Part shown: piece by piece, positions 17,403 to 26,702 of the stretch
Position numbering within the stretch: position 1 is the stretch's first letter
Layout of the letters: every line of letters starts with the position of its first letter
DNA from: an uncultured Lachnospiraceae bacterium
GTDB taxonomy: Bacteria; Bacillota; Clostridia; Lachnospirales; Lachnospiraceae
DNA length: 64,000 bases
NCBI GenBank assembly: GCA_910579285.1
Contig: CAJTTT010000006.1
Coordinates: forward strand, 1-64,000
Reading direction: 5' to 3'
Notes under the pieces: model-generated
The model's database searches: none
Told to the model about the DNA's origin: nothing
The model's input: the letters and a program-made list of their open reading frames with translations, nothing else
Position numbers and translations under genes: made by a program

Positions 17403-18719
17403 ATGGAGAGAATGAAAATACAAAAGAGCGAACGGATAAGAAGGGGACGTGTGTGGAGAGCGGCAGCTGTTTTGGGAACGGCGGTTCTTCTTGCGTGGTG
17501 TAATCCGATGGTGAGTCTGGCAGAGGCCACCGGCACTGTATTGCCCAACTCAGTCAATATCAGGAAACAGCCCAATCAGGAGAGCGAGGTGATCGGCAGT
17601 TCCACTGTCGGTAAGGAGATCAGCATCCGGGGTAAGGTGGACGTTTCCGGGATCACCTGGTATCAGGTGTATGTGGATTCGAACACGATGGGCTATGTCC
17701 GTGCCGATATGATAGAGAAGAAGGGGGATGGGGACATTCCCACGGTCTCTGCAGGGGCAGAAAGCCAGGACACGCAGACGCTGGAGAGCGGGGGTGACGC
17801 GGCGGCGCCGGAAGATTCCGGCTCAGGCGGCGGCGCTCAGGTGGCGGCGCAGGAGTCAGTGGATCTCCAGTATGCCAGCACCAAAGTGCAGGCGAAGGTA
17901 CGTCCCGACCCGTCTACTTCGAACAACCCGGTGGATTCCCTTGCGCCCGGCACGCAGGTGGTGGTGAGCGGAAAATCCGAGGGCAGTGACAGCAAGACCT
18001 GGTACTTTGTCACCTTTACAGGGTCAAACGGCTCGGAGAAAACAGGCTATATCCGCTCGGATCTTTTGGAGATGGGAGATATGCTTCCTGTGGAGGAAGA
18101 GCCCGTGGAAGAACCTGTGGAGGAGCCGGAAGAGCCGGCTGCTGCACCGAGAAACGATTATGAGTTAAAGATTGAGACCAGTTCTGAAGGGGAAGAAGTG
18201 TGGTATATTTATGATAACGTGACGGGACAGAAGCAGAAGCTTGTGCCTCTTCTGGAATCTTCCTATTCTCAGACGCTGGACGATAAGGACGACACCAAAT
18301 CCATAGTCAAGCAGCGGATTGTGATTGTTGTACTTGCTGTGCTTCTGGCCATTCTCGCGATTGTGACGGTAATCATGGGCTTTAAACTGCGTGACGCCTA
18401 CTATGAGGATTACGAGGACGACGAGGAGGAAGAGGAGGAGGAACGTCCGGCCGCAAAGCGGGCGGCGGAGAGAGAGCGTGAGCCGGCGCGCAGAGCTGCT
18501 GCGGAGGAAACGCGCAGACCCCGCAGGAGAGATGACGCGAAAGACGTGTCGGACAGGCAGGAGCGCAGAAGGCGGGAGCGGGAAGTGACTTACCGCGAGG
18601 AGCCGGACGTGGAGGAAGCGGTCAGACCGGCAAGGGCGCGCAAGGCCAAGAATTTCCTTCTGGATGACGATGAGTTTGAGTTTGAATTTTTAAATATGGA
18701 CGATAAGGATCTGAAATAA
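17403..18719 (+). CDS. secreted/anchored protein with two SH3 domains
   Basis: About 438 residues. A basic start and hydrophobic helix (about 15-40, ending SLAEA) look like a signal peptide. A bacterial SH3 domain follows (about 43-100, VNIRKQPNQESEVIG), then a Gly/Ala-rich linker, a second SH3 (about 165-230, AKVRPDPSTSNNPVDSLAPG), an acidic Glu/Pro linker, a transmembrane helix (about 305-330) and a long acidic-then-arginine-rich tail. Presumably it binds cell wall. The start is uncertain (17403 or 17412, no strong ribosome site). The upstream gap has a hairpin at 17306-17346. Confidence 0.7.
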   Translation: MERMKIQKSERIRRGRVWRAAAVLGTAVLLAWCNPMVSLAEATGTVLPNSVNIRKQPNQESEVIGSSTVGKEISIRGKVDVSGITWYQVYVDSNTMGYVRADMIEKKGDGDIPTVSAGAESQDTQTLESGGDAAAPEDSGSGGGAQVAAQESVDLQYASTKVQAKVRPDPSTSNNPVDSLAPGTQVVVSGKSEGSDSKTWYFVTFTGSNGSEKTGYIRSDLLEMGDMLPVEEEPVEEPVEEPEEPAAAPRNDYELKIETSSEGEEVWYIYDNVTGQKQKLVPLLESSYSQTLDDKDDTKSIVKQRIVIVVLAVLLAILAIVTVIMGFKLRDAYYEDYEDDEEEEEEERPAAKRAAEREREPARRAAAEETRRPRRRDDAKDVSDRQERRRREREVTYREEPDVEEAVRPARARKAKNFLLDDDEFEFEFLNMDDKDLK

Positions 18720-18721
18720 CT

Positions 18722-19105
18722 ATGTTTATCGAGATAGATTTTAACAGCGATCAGGCGATTTATATGCAGCTTAGGGATCAGATCATTATGGGAATAGCCG
18801 CCTCCCGGTTTCAGGAGGGAGATATGCTCCCTTCCGTCAGACAGCTTGCGGATACCATAGGCATCAATATGCATACGGTCAACAAAGCTTACACGGTCTT
18901 AAAGCAGGAAGGCTATGTGAAGGTGGACCGCAGACGGGGTGTGATGGTGGCTGTGGATATTGACAGGATGCGGGCCATCGAGGAGATCCGGGAGGATCTG
19001 TTAGTTACGCTGGCAAAGGCAAGCTGTAAGAATATTTCCAGAGAAGAAGTGCATGCTCTTATAGATGAGATTTATGAGGAATATGGGAAAGGAATGAGAA
19101 ATTAG
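18722..19105 (+). CDS. GntR-family (YtrA-like) transcription regulator
   Basis: 127 residues: a winged helix domain (about 5-78, PSVRQLADTIGINMHTVNKAYTVL split over helices 2-3 and wing) and a short helical C-terminus, the form of the YtrA subgroup that usually regulates an adjacent transporter or stress locus. It begins 3 nt after the SH3 gene and its stop abuts the clpC ATG, so it is co-transcribed with clpC. In Bacillus the gene before mcsA-mcsB-clpC is ctsR; here this protein occupies that place, so it may control clpC (inference). Confidence 0.88.
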   Translation: MFIEIDFNSDQAIYMQLRDQIIMGIAASRFQEGDMLPSVRQLADTIGINMHTVNKAYTVLKQEGYVKVDRRRGVMVAVDIDRMRAIEEIREDLLVTLAKASCKNISREEVHALIDEIYEEYGKGMRN

Positions 19106-21553
19106 ATGCAGCCACAATTTACGGATAAGGCGAAGACGGCCCTGATCTTAGCGGAGAGGGCTGCCCGGAGCCTACGGCAGAGTTATGTGGGAAGCGAGCA
19201 TATCCTGTTAGGACTTTTACGCGAGAACACAGGCGTTGCGGCGGCCGTGCTTTTGAACAACGGTGTGGACGTGGTGCGGCTGAAGGAGATGATAAAGGAT
19301 CTGATCGTGCCGGAGACTTCCGTGCTGATCGCTGAGCGGGACGGATATTCCCCGCGCGCGCAGGCGATTCTGGAGGAGTCGCACAGACAGGCGGAGCGGT
19401 TTCGCAGCGACAAGACAGGGACGGAGCACATTCTTCTGGCGCTTTTGAAGGAAGGGGAGAATGTAGCGGTCAGGCTGCTGAGCACGATGGGAATTTCGGT
19501 GCAGAAACTCTATGTGGATGTGCTGGTGGCTATGGGTGAGGACGGCGCACTATACAAGGAGGATTTGGGCAGAAAGCAGAACAAGAAAAAGGGAAATACC
19601 TCCACACTGGACCATTACAGCAGGGATCTGACAGCCCTTGCAAGAGAGGGGAAGCTTGACCCGGTAATCGGCAGGGAGGAGGAGATCACCAGAGTAGTGC
19701 AGATTTTAAGCCGCCGCACGAAGAACAATCCCTGTCTGGTGGGAGAGCCGGGCGTGGGCAAGACGGCTGTTGTGGAAGGGCTTGCGACCAGAATCGTGAC
19801 GGGCGAGGTTCCGTTTACGGTGCAGAATAAGAGACTGCTGACCTTAGATCTGTCGGGCATGGTGGCGGGCAGTAAGTACCGCGGCGAGTTCGAGGAGCGG
19901 ATCAAAAAGGTCATTAAGGAAGTGATCGAGGACGGCAATATCATCCTGTTTCTGGATGAGATGCACACCATCATCGGCGCGGGCGGCGCGGAAGGGGCGA
20001 TTGACGCCTCCAATATTTTAAAGCCTTCCCTTGCAAGGGGAGAAATCCAGATGATCGGCGCGACTACGATCGCTGAGTACCGCAAGTATGTGGAGAAGGA
20101 CGCGGCGCTTGAGAGACGTTTCCACCCGGTGACGGTGGAGGAGCCAAGCATTGAGGAGACAGAAAATATTCTGCGGGGGATCGCCCACAAGTATGAGGAA
20201 CATCACCGGGTGATAATCACGCCCGAGGCGATCAGCGCGGCGGTCGCTCTGTCAGCCCGTTACATCAATGACAGGAATCTGCCGGATAAGGCCATCGACC
20301 TGATAGACGAAGCATCGGCCGCGGTGCGCCTGCATGTGACAAAGCAGCCGGATAAGCTGCAGGAGCTGTCGGAGGAGATAGACAGAATCGATCTGCAGAT
20401 AGAGCGGTCGATCCGCATGGAGGCATTCACCCAGGCGGCGGAGCTGAAAAAGAAGCAGGAGAGCTGCATTAAGAAATATGAGCGCATGGTGAAGCGGCTG
20501 GAACAGGAAGACTTAAGCAGCGCCTATGTGGTGGGAGAGAACGAGATCGCGGAAGTGGTGGCGCTCTGGACAAAAATTCCCGTGAAGAAACTGGCGGAGA
20601 AGGAGAGCGAGCGTCTGCTGAAACTGGAATCCATCCTTCACAGGCGCGTGATCGGCCAGGAAGAGGCGGTTGTAGCGGTGGCGAAAGCCATGCGCCGCGG
20701 CAGAGTCGGCCTGCAGGATCCCAATCGTCCCATCGGTTCGTTCCTGTTTCTGGGGCCTACCGGCGTAGGAAAGACCGAGCTTTCCAAGGCGCTGGCGGAG
20801 GCCATGTTCGGCTCGGAAAATGCGTTGATCCGTGTGGATATGTCAGAGTACATGGAAGGCCATTCGGTGTCCAAAATGATCGGGTCGCCGCCGGGATATG
20901 TGGGGTTTGAGGAGGGCGGACAGCTCTCTGAGAAGATCCGCAGGAACCCGTATTCCGTAGTGCTCTTCGATGAGATAGAGAAGGCGCACCCGGATGTCTT
21001 TAACGTGCTTTTACAGGTGCTGGACGACGGGCACATCACGGACTCCAAGGGAAGGAAAGTAAGCTTTAAAAACACCATCCTGATTATGACATCAAATGCC
21101 GGGGCGCAGCGCATCATTGACCCGAAAAATCTGGGATTTGGCGCGGCGGAGACGGAGAAGCAGAGTTACGATAAGATGAAAGGCAATGTTATGGAGGAGG
21201 TAAAGCGCCTCTTTAAGCCGGAGTTTATCAACAGGATAGACGAGATCATGGTATTCCATCCTTTGAATAAGGAAGATATGAAGGAGATTGTAACCCTTCT
21301 TTCTAAGAACCTTTCCAGACGCTGTAAGGAGCAGATGGCCATCGAGCTTGGCGTTTCCTCTTCTGTGAAGGAGTACCTGATTGAGAAACATATGGATGTC
21401 AAAATGGGAGCAAGACCTATGAAGCGGGCGATCCAGTCGGAGATCGAGGATGCCTTGGCGGAAGAAATTCTGGCCGGAAAGGTGAAGAGCGGCGACAGGG
21501 TGTCTGTGGGGCTGAAAAATAAAAAAATAACCTTTACGGTAAAACCAAAATAA
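19106..21553 (+). CDS. clpC: ATP-dependent Clp protease ATP-binding subunit ClpC
   Basis: AAA+ unfoldase that feeds ClpP. 815 residues: double Clp-N repeats (about 4-145), first AAA domain with GEPGVGKTA (Walker A) and FLDEMHTIIG (Walker B), a middle domain with a UVR-like helical motif (about 415-450), second AAA domain with GPTGVGKTE, and a D2-small C-terminal end. ATG 19106 is directly at the preceding TAG. No mcsA or mcsB is present next to it. Confidence 0.97.
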   Translation: MQPQFTDKAKTALILAERAARSLRQSYVGSEHILLGLLRENTGVAAAVLLNNGVDVVRLKEMIKDLIVPETSVLIAERDGYSPRAQAILEESHRQAERFRSDKTGTEHILLALLKEGENVAVRLLSTMGISVQKLYVDVLVAMGEDGALYKEDLGRKQNKKKGNTSTLDHYSRDLTALAREGKLDPVIGREEEITRVVQILSRRTKNNPCLVGEPGVGKTAVVEGLATRIVTGEVPFTVQNKRLLTLDLSGMVAGSKYRGEFEERIKKVIKEVIEDGNIILFLDEMHTIIGAGGAEGAIDASNILKPSLARGEIQMIGATTIAEYRKYVEKDAALERRFHPVTVEEPSIEETENILRGIAHKYEEHHRVIITPEAISAAVALSARYINDRNLPDKAIDLIDEASAAVRLHVTKQPDKLQELSEEIDRIDLQIERSIRMEAFTQAAELKKKQESCIKKYERMVKRLEQEDLSSAYVVGENEIAEVVALWTKIPVKKLAEKESERLLKLESILHRRVIGQEEAVVAVAKAMRRGRVGLQDPNRPIGSFLFLGPTGVGKTELSKALAEAMFGSENALIRVDMSEYMEGHSVSKMIGSPPGYVGFEEGGQLSEKIRRNPYSVVLFDEIEKAHPDVFNVLLQVLDDGHITDSKGRKVSFKNTILIMTSNAGAQRIIDPKNLGFGAAETEKQSYDKMKGNVMEEVKRLFKPEFINRIDEIMVFHPLNKEDMKEIVTLLSKNLSRRCKEQMAIELGVSSSVKEYLIEKHMDVKMGARPMKRAIQSEIEDALAEEILAGKVKSGDRVSVGLKNKKITFTVKPK

Positions 21554-21578
21554 TAGAAGGACTTAGGAGGAAAATGCG

Positions 21579-21989
21579 ATGGCTGTAGTAGAAGAGTTAT
21601 TGCGGGCAGAGAGTGACAGGGCGCTCAGCTTTGGGAACCACAAGCTGGCGGCAAAGGCAAAGCTGGAGGATTATGAGCACGGCGGTAATCTCTATAAGGT
21701 GAAGACCTTTAAGGAGCTGACGAAGCTTGAGAAAAACGGTATGTTTGCCTATGAGTCGGAGCCGGGAACGAGCGTGAACTGTTTCGAGGAGACAGAGAAC
21801 GGCCTTACCTTTACGGTGGAGGGAGATGAGGACGCGCAGATCACGGTAGGACTTGAGGAGGACACGGTTTACAAAGTGTATGTGAATGGTGCGATCGTAG
21901 GAGAGATGAAGACGAATCTGAGCGGGAAACTGAGCATCAGCGTGGAGCTTGCAAGTGTCGGCGCGGTGGAGGTTAAGATTGTAAAGTAA
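21579..21989 (+). CDS. conserved 136-residue protein, function unknown
   Basis: Soluble acidic protein beginning MAVVEELLRAESDRALSFG. It has a beta-rich C-terminal half (about 80-136) with QITVGLEEDTVYKVYVNG and ends VEVKIVK. There is no signal peptide or membrane helix. ATG 21579 follows TTAGGAGGAAAA. It sits between clpC and radA and is followed by a terminator. Similar proteins in this family of bacteria have carried misleading names; I assign none. Confidence 0.7.
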   Translation: MAVVEELLRAESDRALSFGNHKLAAKAKLEDYEHGGNLYKVKTFKELTKLEKNGMFAYESEPGTSVNCFEETENGLTFTVEGDEDAQITVGLEEDTVYKVYVNGAIVGEMKTNLSGKLSISVELASVGAVEVKIVK

Positions 21990-22006
21990 ACGGTTAACGC
22001 GATACT

Positions 22007-22059
22007 GGGGTTTTTCAACTGACATGTATGTCATGCTCAGTTGGAGAACCCCACTTTTT
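22007..22059 (+). terminator. rho-independent terminator
   Basis: GGGGTT...TTCAACTGA pairs with TCAGTTGgagAACCCC around an inner palindrome TGACATGTATGTCA; ACTTTTTC follows. It separates the clpC transcript from radA. Confidence 0.75.
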
Positions 22060-22085
22060 CGTAGGTGAAACAGGGAGGAAGAGGA

Positions 22086-23447
22086 ATGGCAAAGGGAAGG
22101 GCGACGGTTTTTTTCTGTCAGAGCTGCGGATACGAATCATCCAAATGGCTGGGACAGTGTCCTGGCTGTAAGGAGTGGAATACTATGGTGGAAGAGCCGG
22201 CCGCCGGGAAGGGAAACGGCGGGGGAAGCGTGTCCGGGAAAAGAGCCGCAGAGCCGGTGAGTCTGAAACAGGTGGATCTGAGCGAGGGAGAGCGCATGAC
22301 CACTCATATCGCAGAGCTGGACAGGGTGCTCGGCGGCGGAATTGTGCCCGGGTCGCTCACGCTGGTTGGAGGTGATCCCGGCATCGGCAAGTCCACCCTG
22401 CTTCTTCAGGTGTGCAGGCATATGGCATCGGACGGCCATAAGATACTCTATATATCGGGGGAGGAGTCACTGCAGCAGATTAAGATGCGTGCCAATCGGA
22501 TCGGGTCTTTCTCGGACCAGCTTCTCCTTCTGTGCGAAACGAACCTGGAAACCGTGGAGCAGACCATCCGAAAACAACTGCCGGCGCTGGCAGTTATAGA
22601 TTCCATCCAGACAATGTACCGGGAGGAAATCTCTTCTGCGCCGGGAAGCGTCTCACAGGTCAGGGAGTCCACAAATGTGCTCATGCAGCTTGCCAAGGGG
22701 CTTGGCATTTCCATTATGATCGTGGGACATGTGACCAAGGAGGGAACGGTGGCCGGACCGAGGGTTTTGGAGCATATGGTGGATACTGTGCTCTACTTTG
22801 AGGGAGACAGACATGCCTCCTACCGAATTTTGCGGGGAGTCAAGAACCGCTTCGGCTCCACCAACGAGATCGGTGTTTTTGAGATGAAGGAGGAGGGGCT
22901 TGCAGAAGTGGAGAATGCCTCCGAGTTTATGTTAAACGGCAAGCCCGAGGGAGCCAGCGGTTCCGTGGTATCCTGCTCGATGGAGGGAACCCGGCCCATT
23001 CTGCTGGAAATTCAGGCCCTTGTCTGCCACAGTAATTTCGGTATCCCGAGAAGGCAGGCCACAGGCATGGATTTAAACCGGCTGAATCTTCTGATGGCGG
23101 TTTTGGAAAAACGGTTGAATCTGCAAATGTCTGACTGCGATGCCTATGTGAATCTGGCGGGCGGTATACGGATCGCAGAGCCGGCCATTGACCTGGGTGT
23201 CGCGATGGCGGCGGCTTCCAGTTTTAAGAACCGGCCCATAGACGATAGAACCATCGTTTTCGGGGAGATCGGACTGAGCGGGGAGGTGCGGGGTGTCTCG
23301 CAGGCTTCCCAGCGTGCGGCGGAGGCAGCGAAGCTGGGATTTACCACATGCATTCTTCCGGCGGTCAATGTGGGACAGGTCAAAGTGAAGGAAGGCATTC
23401 AGATCATCGGCGTCAAGACCGTGCGGGATGCCATCGACTTGATTTAA
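22086..23447 (+). CDS. radA: DNA repair protein RadA
   Basis: RecA-like ATPase that remodels recombination intermediates, 453 residues. N-terminal zinc finger CQSCGY...CPGCKEW (about 10-30), Walker A GGDPGIGKST, the RadA-specific KNRFG loop and a Lon-protease-like C-terminal domain (about 285-453). ATG 22086 follows GGGAGGAAGAGGA. RadA often follows clpC in Firmicutes. Confidence 0.96.
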   Translation: MAKGRATVFFCQSCGYESSKWLGQCPGCKEWNTMVEEPAAGKGNGGGSVSGKRAAEPVSLKQVDLSEGERMTTHIAELDRVLGGGIVPGSLTLVGGDPGIGKSTLLLQVCRHMASDGHKILYISGEESLQQIKMRANRIGSFSDQLLLLCETNLETVEQTIRKQLPALAVIDSIQTMYREEISSAPGSVSQVRESTNVLMQLAKGLGISIMIVGHVTKEGTVAGPRVLEHMVDTVLYFEGDRHASYRILRGVKNRFGSTNEIGVFEMKEEGLAEVENASEFMLNGKPEGASGSVVSCSMEGTRPILLEIQALVCHSNFGIPRRQATGMDLNRLNLLMAVLEKRLNLQMSDCDAYVNLAGGIRIAEPAIDLGVAMAAASSFKNRPIDDRTIVFGEIGLSGEVRGVSQASQRAAEAAKLGFTTCILPAVNVGQVKVKEGIQIIGVKTVRDAIDLI

Positions 23448-23467
23448 TGCCGGTTATGTGGTAAAAT
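23439..23467 (+). promoter_or_regulatory. sigma-A promoter upstream of the LCP gene
   Basis: TTGATT (23439-23444), 17-bp spacer, TAAAAT (23462-23467), with the -35 at the end of radA. Transcription would start near 23474 and reach a hairpin terminator about 75 nt later. Confidence 0.6.
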
Positions 23468-23548
23468 ATCCGGGGTTATTCTTGTTTTTATGTAATGGAA
23501 TTGCGACAGCGTAAATCATTGGAGGAGGATGCAGGGCATTCTCTGACT

Positions 23549-23574
23549 CGAGTGCGCAGGCACTCGATTTTTTT
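23549..23574 (+). terminator. intrinsic terminator in the LCP leader
   Basis: CGAGTGC-gcag-GCACTCG followed by A and seven T residues. It sits between the promoter at 23.44 kb and the LCP gene, 35 bp before its ATG, so it looks like an attenuator or a short-RNA end. Confidence 0.8.
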
Positions 23575-23608
23575 CAATGAGAAACTAAGGTCTGACAAAG
23601 GAGTCAGT

Positions 23609-24691
23609 ATGGATAAAAGGAAGCGCAGCTTTCGGGGAAGCATACCTCTTCTGCTTGTGGAAATCTGCATTCTGCTTATCGCGATCGGCGTGATGTATGT
23701 GGTGGTCACGATGACCAGCGAGGTAAATCATAAGGCTATTGACGAGGAAAAGATACACATGAACGAGGAGATCGTCAAAAAACCGACAGCCGATGTGAAG
23801 CAGGCAGAGAAGGAGGAGGAAAAGGAAAAAGGATACCGCAACATTGCACTCTTCGGTGTGGACGCCAGGGACGGCGAGCTGGGGAGAGGCACCAGAAGCG
23901 ACACCATAATGATTGCCAGTATTAACCAGGACACCCAGGAGATTAAGCTGATTTCCGTGTTCCGGGACACTTATCTGAATCTGAGCAACGATTCCTACAA
24001 CAAATGCAATACGGCCTATGCGCAGGGCGGGCCGGAACAGGCGATCAACATGCTGAATATGAATCTGGACCTGGATATCACGGACTATGTGACGATCGGT
24101 TTTTCGGGACTGATTGATGCGGTGGACGCGCTGGGCGGCGTGGAGATAGAGATTACGGACTCGGAGATTTCCCATCTGAACAATTATCAGCTCTGCATGG
24201 CTGAGGAACTCGGCGTGGATTATATCCCGGTTGAACAAAGCGGCAGACAGCTTTTAAACGGGATGCAGGCTACAGCCTACTGCCGGATCCGCTATACAAG
24301 AGGAGACGACTTCAGAAGGGCGGAAAGGCAGAGAGAAGTGCTCCGGGCTATGATGGACAAGGCAGGAAATGCATCGATCAGCACATTGACTGATCTGGTT
24401 AATGCTGTTCTGCCGCAGGTGGAGACCTCTCTGGATGTGGATGAGATTTTGAGTGTCCTCGGAAGTGTGGCAGGGTACCGCATGTCGGTCAGCGATGGGT
24501 TTCCCTTTGAGGGAGGCAGGGCCGGCGCCAATGTGGGAAGCAAGGGAAGCTGCGTGATACCGATGGATCTGGAGGAAAATGTGAGACAGCTTCATCAGAT
24601 GCTTTACCCGGAGAAGAGCTATCTGCCCTCCTCGCAGGTAACACAGATCGATGAAGAAATTAAGAAACAGACGGGAGAATATATACAATAA
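23609..24691 (+). CDS. LytR-CpsA-Psr family cell-wall ligase
   Basis: Membrane-anchored LCP phosphotransferase that attaches polymers to peptidoglycan, 360 residues. One N-terminal transmembrane helix (about 12-37), an acidic spacer, then the LCP domain (about 80-250) with GVDARDGELGRGTRSDT, and the Arg-rich RIRYTRGDDFRRAERQRE stretch that binds the polyprenyl pyrophosphate. ATG 23609 follows AAAGGAG; an in-frame extension back to 23495 runs through the terminator and is doubtful. It is upstream of the ABC pair. Confidence 0.92.
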   Translation: MDKRKRSFRGSIPLLLVEICILLIAIGVMYVVVTMTSEVNHKAIDEEKIHMNEEIVKKPTADVKQAEKEEEKEKGYRNIALFGVDARDGELGRGTRSDTIMIASINQDTQEIKLISVFRDTYLNLSNDSYNKCNTAYAQGGPEQAINMLNMNLDLDITDYVTIGFSGLIDAVDALGGVEIEITDSEISHLNNYQLCMAEELGVDYIPVEQSGRQLLNGMQATAYCRIRYTRGDDFRRAERQREVLRAMMDKAGNASISTLTDLVNAVLPQVETSLDVDEILSVLGSVAGYRMSVSDGFPFEGGRAGANVGSKGSCVIPMDLEENVRQLHQMLYPEKSYLPSSQVTQIDEEIKKQTGEYIQ

Positions 24692-24696
24692 AAAGG

Positions 24697-24720
24697 CAGC
24701 AGTTCAAAATTGGACTGCTG
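24697..24720 (+). terminator. weak hairpin after the LCP gene
   Basis: CAGCAGTTC-n6-GGACTGCTG with a short T-rich tail (TCTGTGTG). Confidence 0.4.
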
Positions 24721-24748
24721 TCTGTGTGCGGAGGGGTGTACGGCTGCT

Positions 24749-26566
24749 ATGAAAAAACTGATGATTTACCTGAAATCCTATAAAAAGGAGACGGTATTCG
24801 CGCCGCTCTTTAAGATGCTGGAAGCCACTTTTGAGCTGTTTGTGCCTCTTGTGATGGCGGCCATCATTGACCGGGGCATCGGGCAGGCGGATACGGGATA
24901 TGTGCTGAAAATGGGCGGGATTCTGGTCGCCCTCGGACTGATAGGGCTGTTGTGTTCCATCACGGCACAGTATTTTGCGGCCAAGGCAGCGGTGGGCTTT
25001 TCCACCGGGTTAAAGCATGCCCTTTTTGATCATATCCAGAGTCTGTCTTTTACGGAAATTGACACACTGGGTACTTCGACGCTGATTACCCGCATGACTT
25101 CCGATGTGAATCAGGTGCAGAACGGCGTCAACATGGTGCTGCGGCTGTTTCTGCGTTCGCCGTTTATCGTGTTCGGCGCGATGATTATGGCTTTTACTAT
25201 TGATGGGAAGGCGGCCATGATTTTTGTGGTGACGATTCCCCTTCTCGCGGTGGTCGTATTTGGAATTATGGCTTTAACCATGCCCATGTACAAAAAGGTG
25301 CAGGCCGGGCTGGATGCGGTGCTCTCCACTACGAGGGAAAACCTGACGGGCGCGCGCGTGATCCGCGCCTTCCACAAGGAGGAAGAGGAGACCGAGCGGT
25401 TTGAGGAGAAAAACGGATTTCTCACGCATCTGCAGCTCGTCGTCGGACGAATCTCGGCATTGACCAATCCAGTCACATACATTATCATCAATGCGGCTAC
25501 CATACTTCTGCTCTATACGGGCGCGGTGCGCGTGGACAACGGCAGCATTACCCAGGGCGAGGTGGTGGCTCTTGTCAACTACATGTCGCAGATTCTCGTG
25601 GAGCTGATAAAACTGGCAAACCTGATTATTACGATTACCAAGGCGCTGGCCTGCGCCAATCGAATTGAGGCGGTTTTCGAGGTGGAGTCCTCCATGCGGT
25701 GGCAGGAGGAGGCTGACTGCGCGGACAGAGAGAGTGGCCTGGCAGCAGGAGGCGGCAAGGCCTCCGGCACGGACGCGCGGAAGGTAAATCAGAACGGGCA
25801 AATGGCGCAGCAGGATCTGGCCGTGGAATTCGAACATGTACATCTGACGTACGGCGGGGCTGGCGCGGAATCCCTGAGCGATATCCATATACAGGTGCCA
25901 AAGGGCCAGACAGTCGGCATCATAGGCGGTACAGGTTCGGGTAAATCTTCCCTGGTGAACATGATTCCCCGGTTTTATGACGCGACCGCTGGTACCGTGC
26001 GTGTGGACGGCCGGGATGTGAAATCTTATGGTATGGAAGAGTTGAGAGAAAGAATAGGCATTGTTTTACAGAAGGCAGTGCTTTTTAGAGGAACGATCCG
26101 GGAAAATCTGCTGTGGGGAAAGGGAGACGCCACGGATGAAGAGCTGTGGGAGGCGCTGCGGCTTGCGCAGGCCAAAGAGTTTGTGGAGACGAAAGAGGGC
26201 CGGCTGGACGCTCCCGTGGCACAGGAAGGCCGGAATCTTTCCGGCGGCCAGAGACAGCGGCTTACCATAGCGAGGGCGCTGGTGGCGAAGCCGGAAATTC
26301 TGATACTGGATGACAGTGCATCGGCGCTGGACTACGCCACAGACGCGGCGCTGCGCAGGGCGCTGAAAGAGCTGCCCGGGGAGACAACGGTGTTTATCGT
26401 GTCGCAGAGGGCTTCCTCCATCCAGCATGCAGATCAGATCATTGTACTGGAGGACGGCGAGATGGCGGGAATCGGCACCCATGAAGAACTGCTGGCAGAC
26501 TGCGAGGTCTACCAGGAGATTTACTATTCGCAGTTTGAGAAACAGTCTGCCGAAGACAATTTATGA
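24749..26566 (+). CDS. ABC exporter subunit, degenerate ATP site
   Basis: 605-residue half-transporter: six-helix membrane domain (about 12-310) and nucleotide-binding domain (about 355-600). Walker A GGTGSGKSS and signature LSGGQRQR are canonical, but Walker B is ILILDDSASALD (Asp replaces the catalytic Glu) and the switch is VSQRASS (Gln replaces His). That is the degenerate site of heterodimeric exporters such as BmrCD or TM287/288. The partner is the next gene. ATG 24749 follows GGAGGGG. Substrate is unknown. A non-conserved linker (about 330-370) precedes the NBD. Confidence 0.92.
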   Translation: MKKLMIYLKSYKKETVFAPLFKMLEATFELFVPLVMAAIIDRGIGQADTGYVLKMGGILVALGLIGLLCSITAQYFAAKAAVGFSTGLKHALFDHIQSLSFTEIDTLGTSTLITRMTSDVNQVQNGVNMVLRLFLRSPFIVFGAMIMAFTIDGKAAMIFVVTIPLLAVVVFGIMALTMPMYKKVQAGLDAVLSTTRENLTGARVIRAFHKEEEETERFEEKNGFLTHLQLVVGRISALTNPVTYIIINAATILLLYTGAVRVDNGSITQGEVVALVNYMSQILVELIKLANLIITITKALACANRIEAVFEVESSMRWQEEADCADRESGLAAGGGKASGTDARKVNQNGQMAQQDLAVEFEHVHLTYGGAGAESLSDIHIQVPKGQTVGIIGGTGSGKSSLVNMIPRFYDATAGTVRVDGRDVKSYGMEELRERIGIVLQKAVLFRGTIRENLLWGKGDATDEELWEALRLAQAKEFVETKEGRLDAPVAQEGRNLSGGQRQRLTIARALVAKPEILILDDSASALDYATDAALRRALKELPGETTVFIVSQRASSIQHADQIIVLEDGEMAGIGTHEELLADCEVYQEIYYSQFEKQSAEDNL

Positions 26567-26596
26567 ATGGCACGGCAGACAGAGCGACGGACTTGA

Positions 26597-26692
26597 ATAT
26601 CCAATACGGCGTTGAGAGCTTAATCACAAAGCGGGCGTTGTGTTCGAGTTTGCGAAGCAAATCTCGCAATCGAGCCAGCTCGATTTGATATA
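26597..26692. repeat. hairpin-rich intergenic element between the ABC genes
   Basis: The gap between the two ABC genes holds the hairpins CGAG-TTTGC-gaa-GCAAA-TCTCG (26645-26666) and CGAG-ccag-CTCG (26671-26682). It resembles the other multi-hairpin intergenic pieces in shape; sequence similarity is slight. Confidence 0.5.
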
Positions 26693-26702
26693 GGAGGGTA
26701 AG

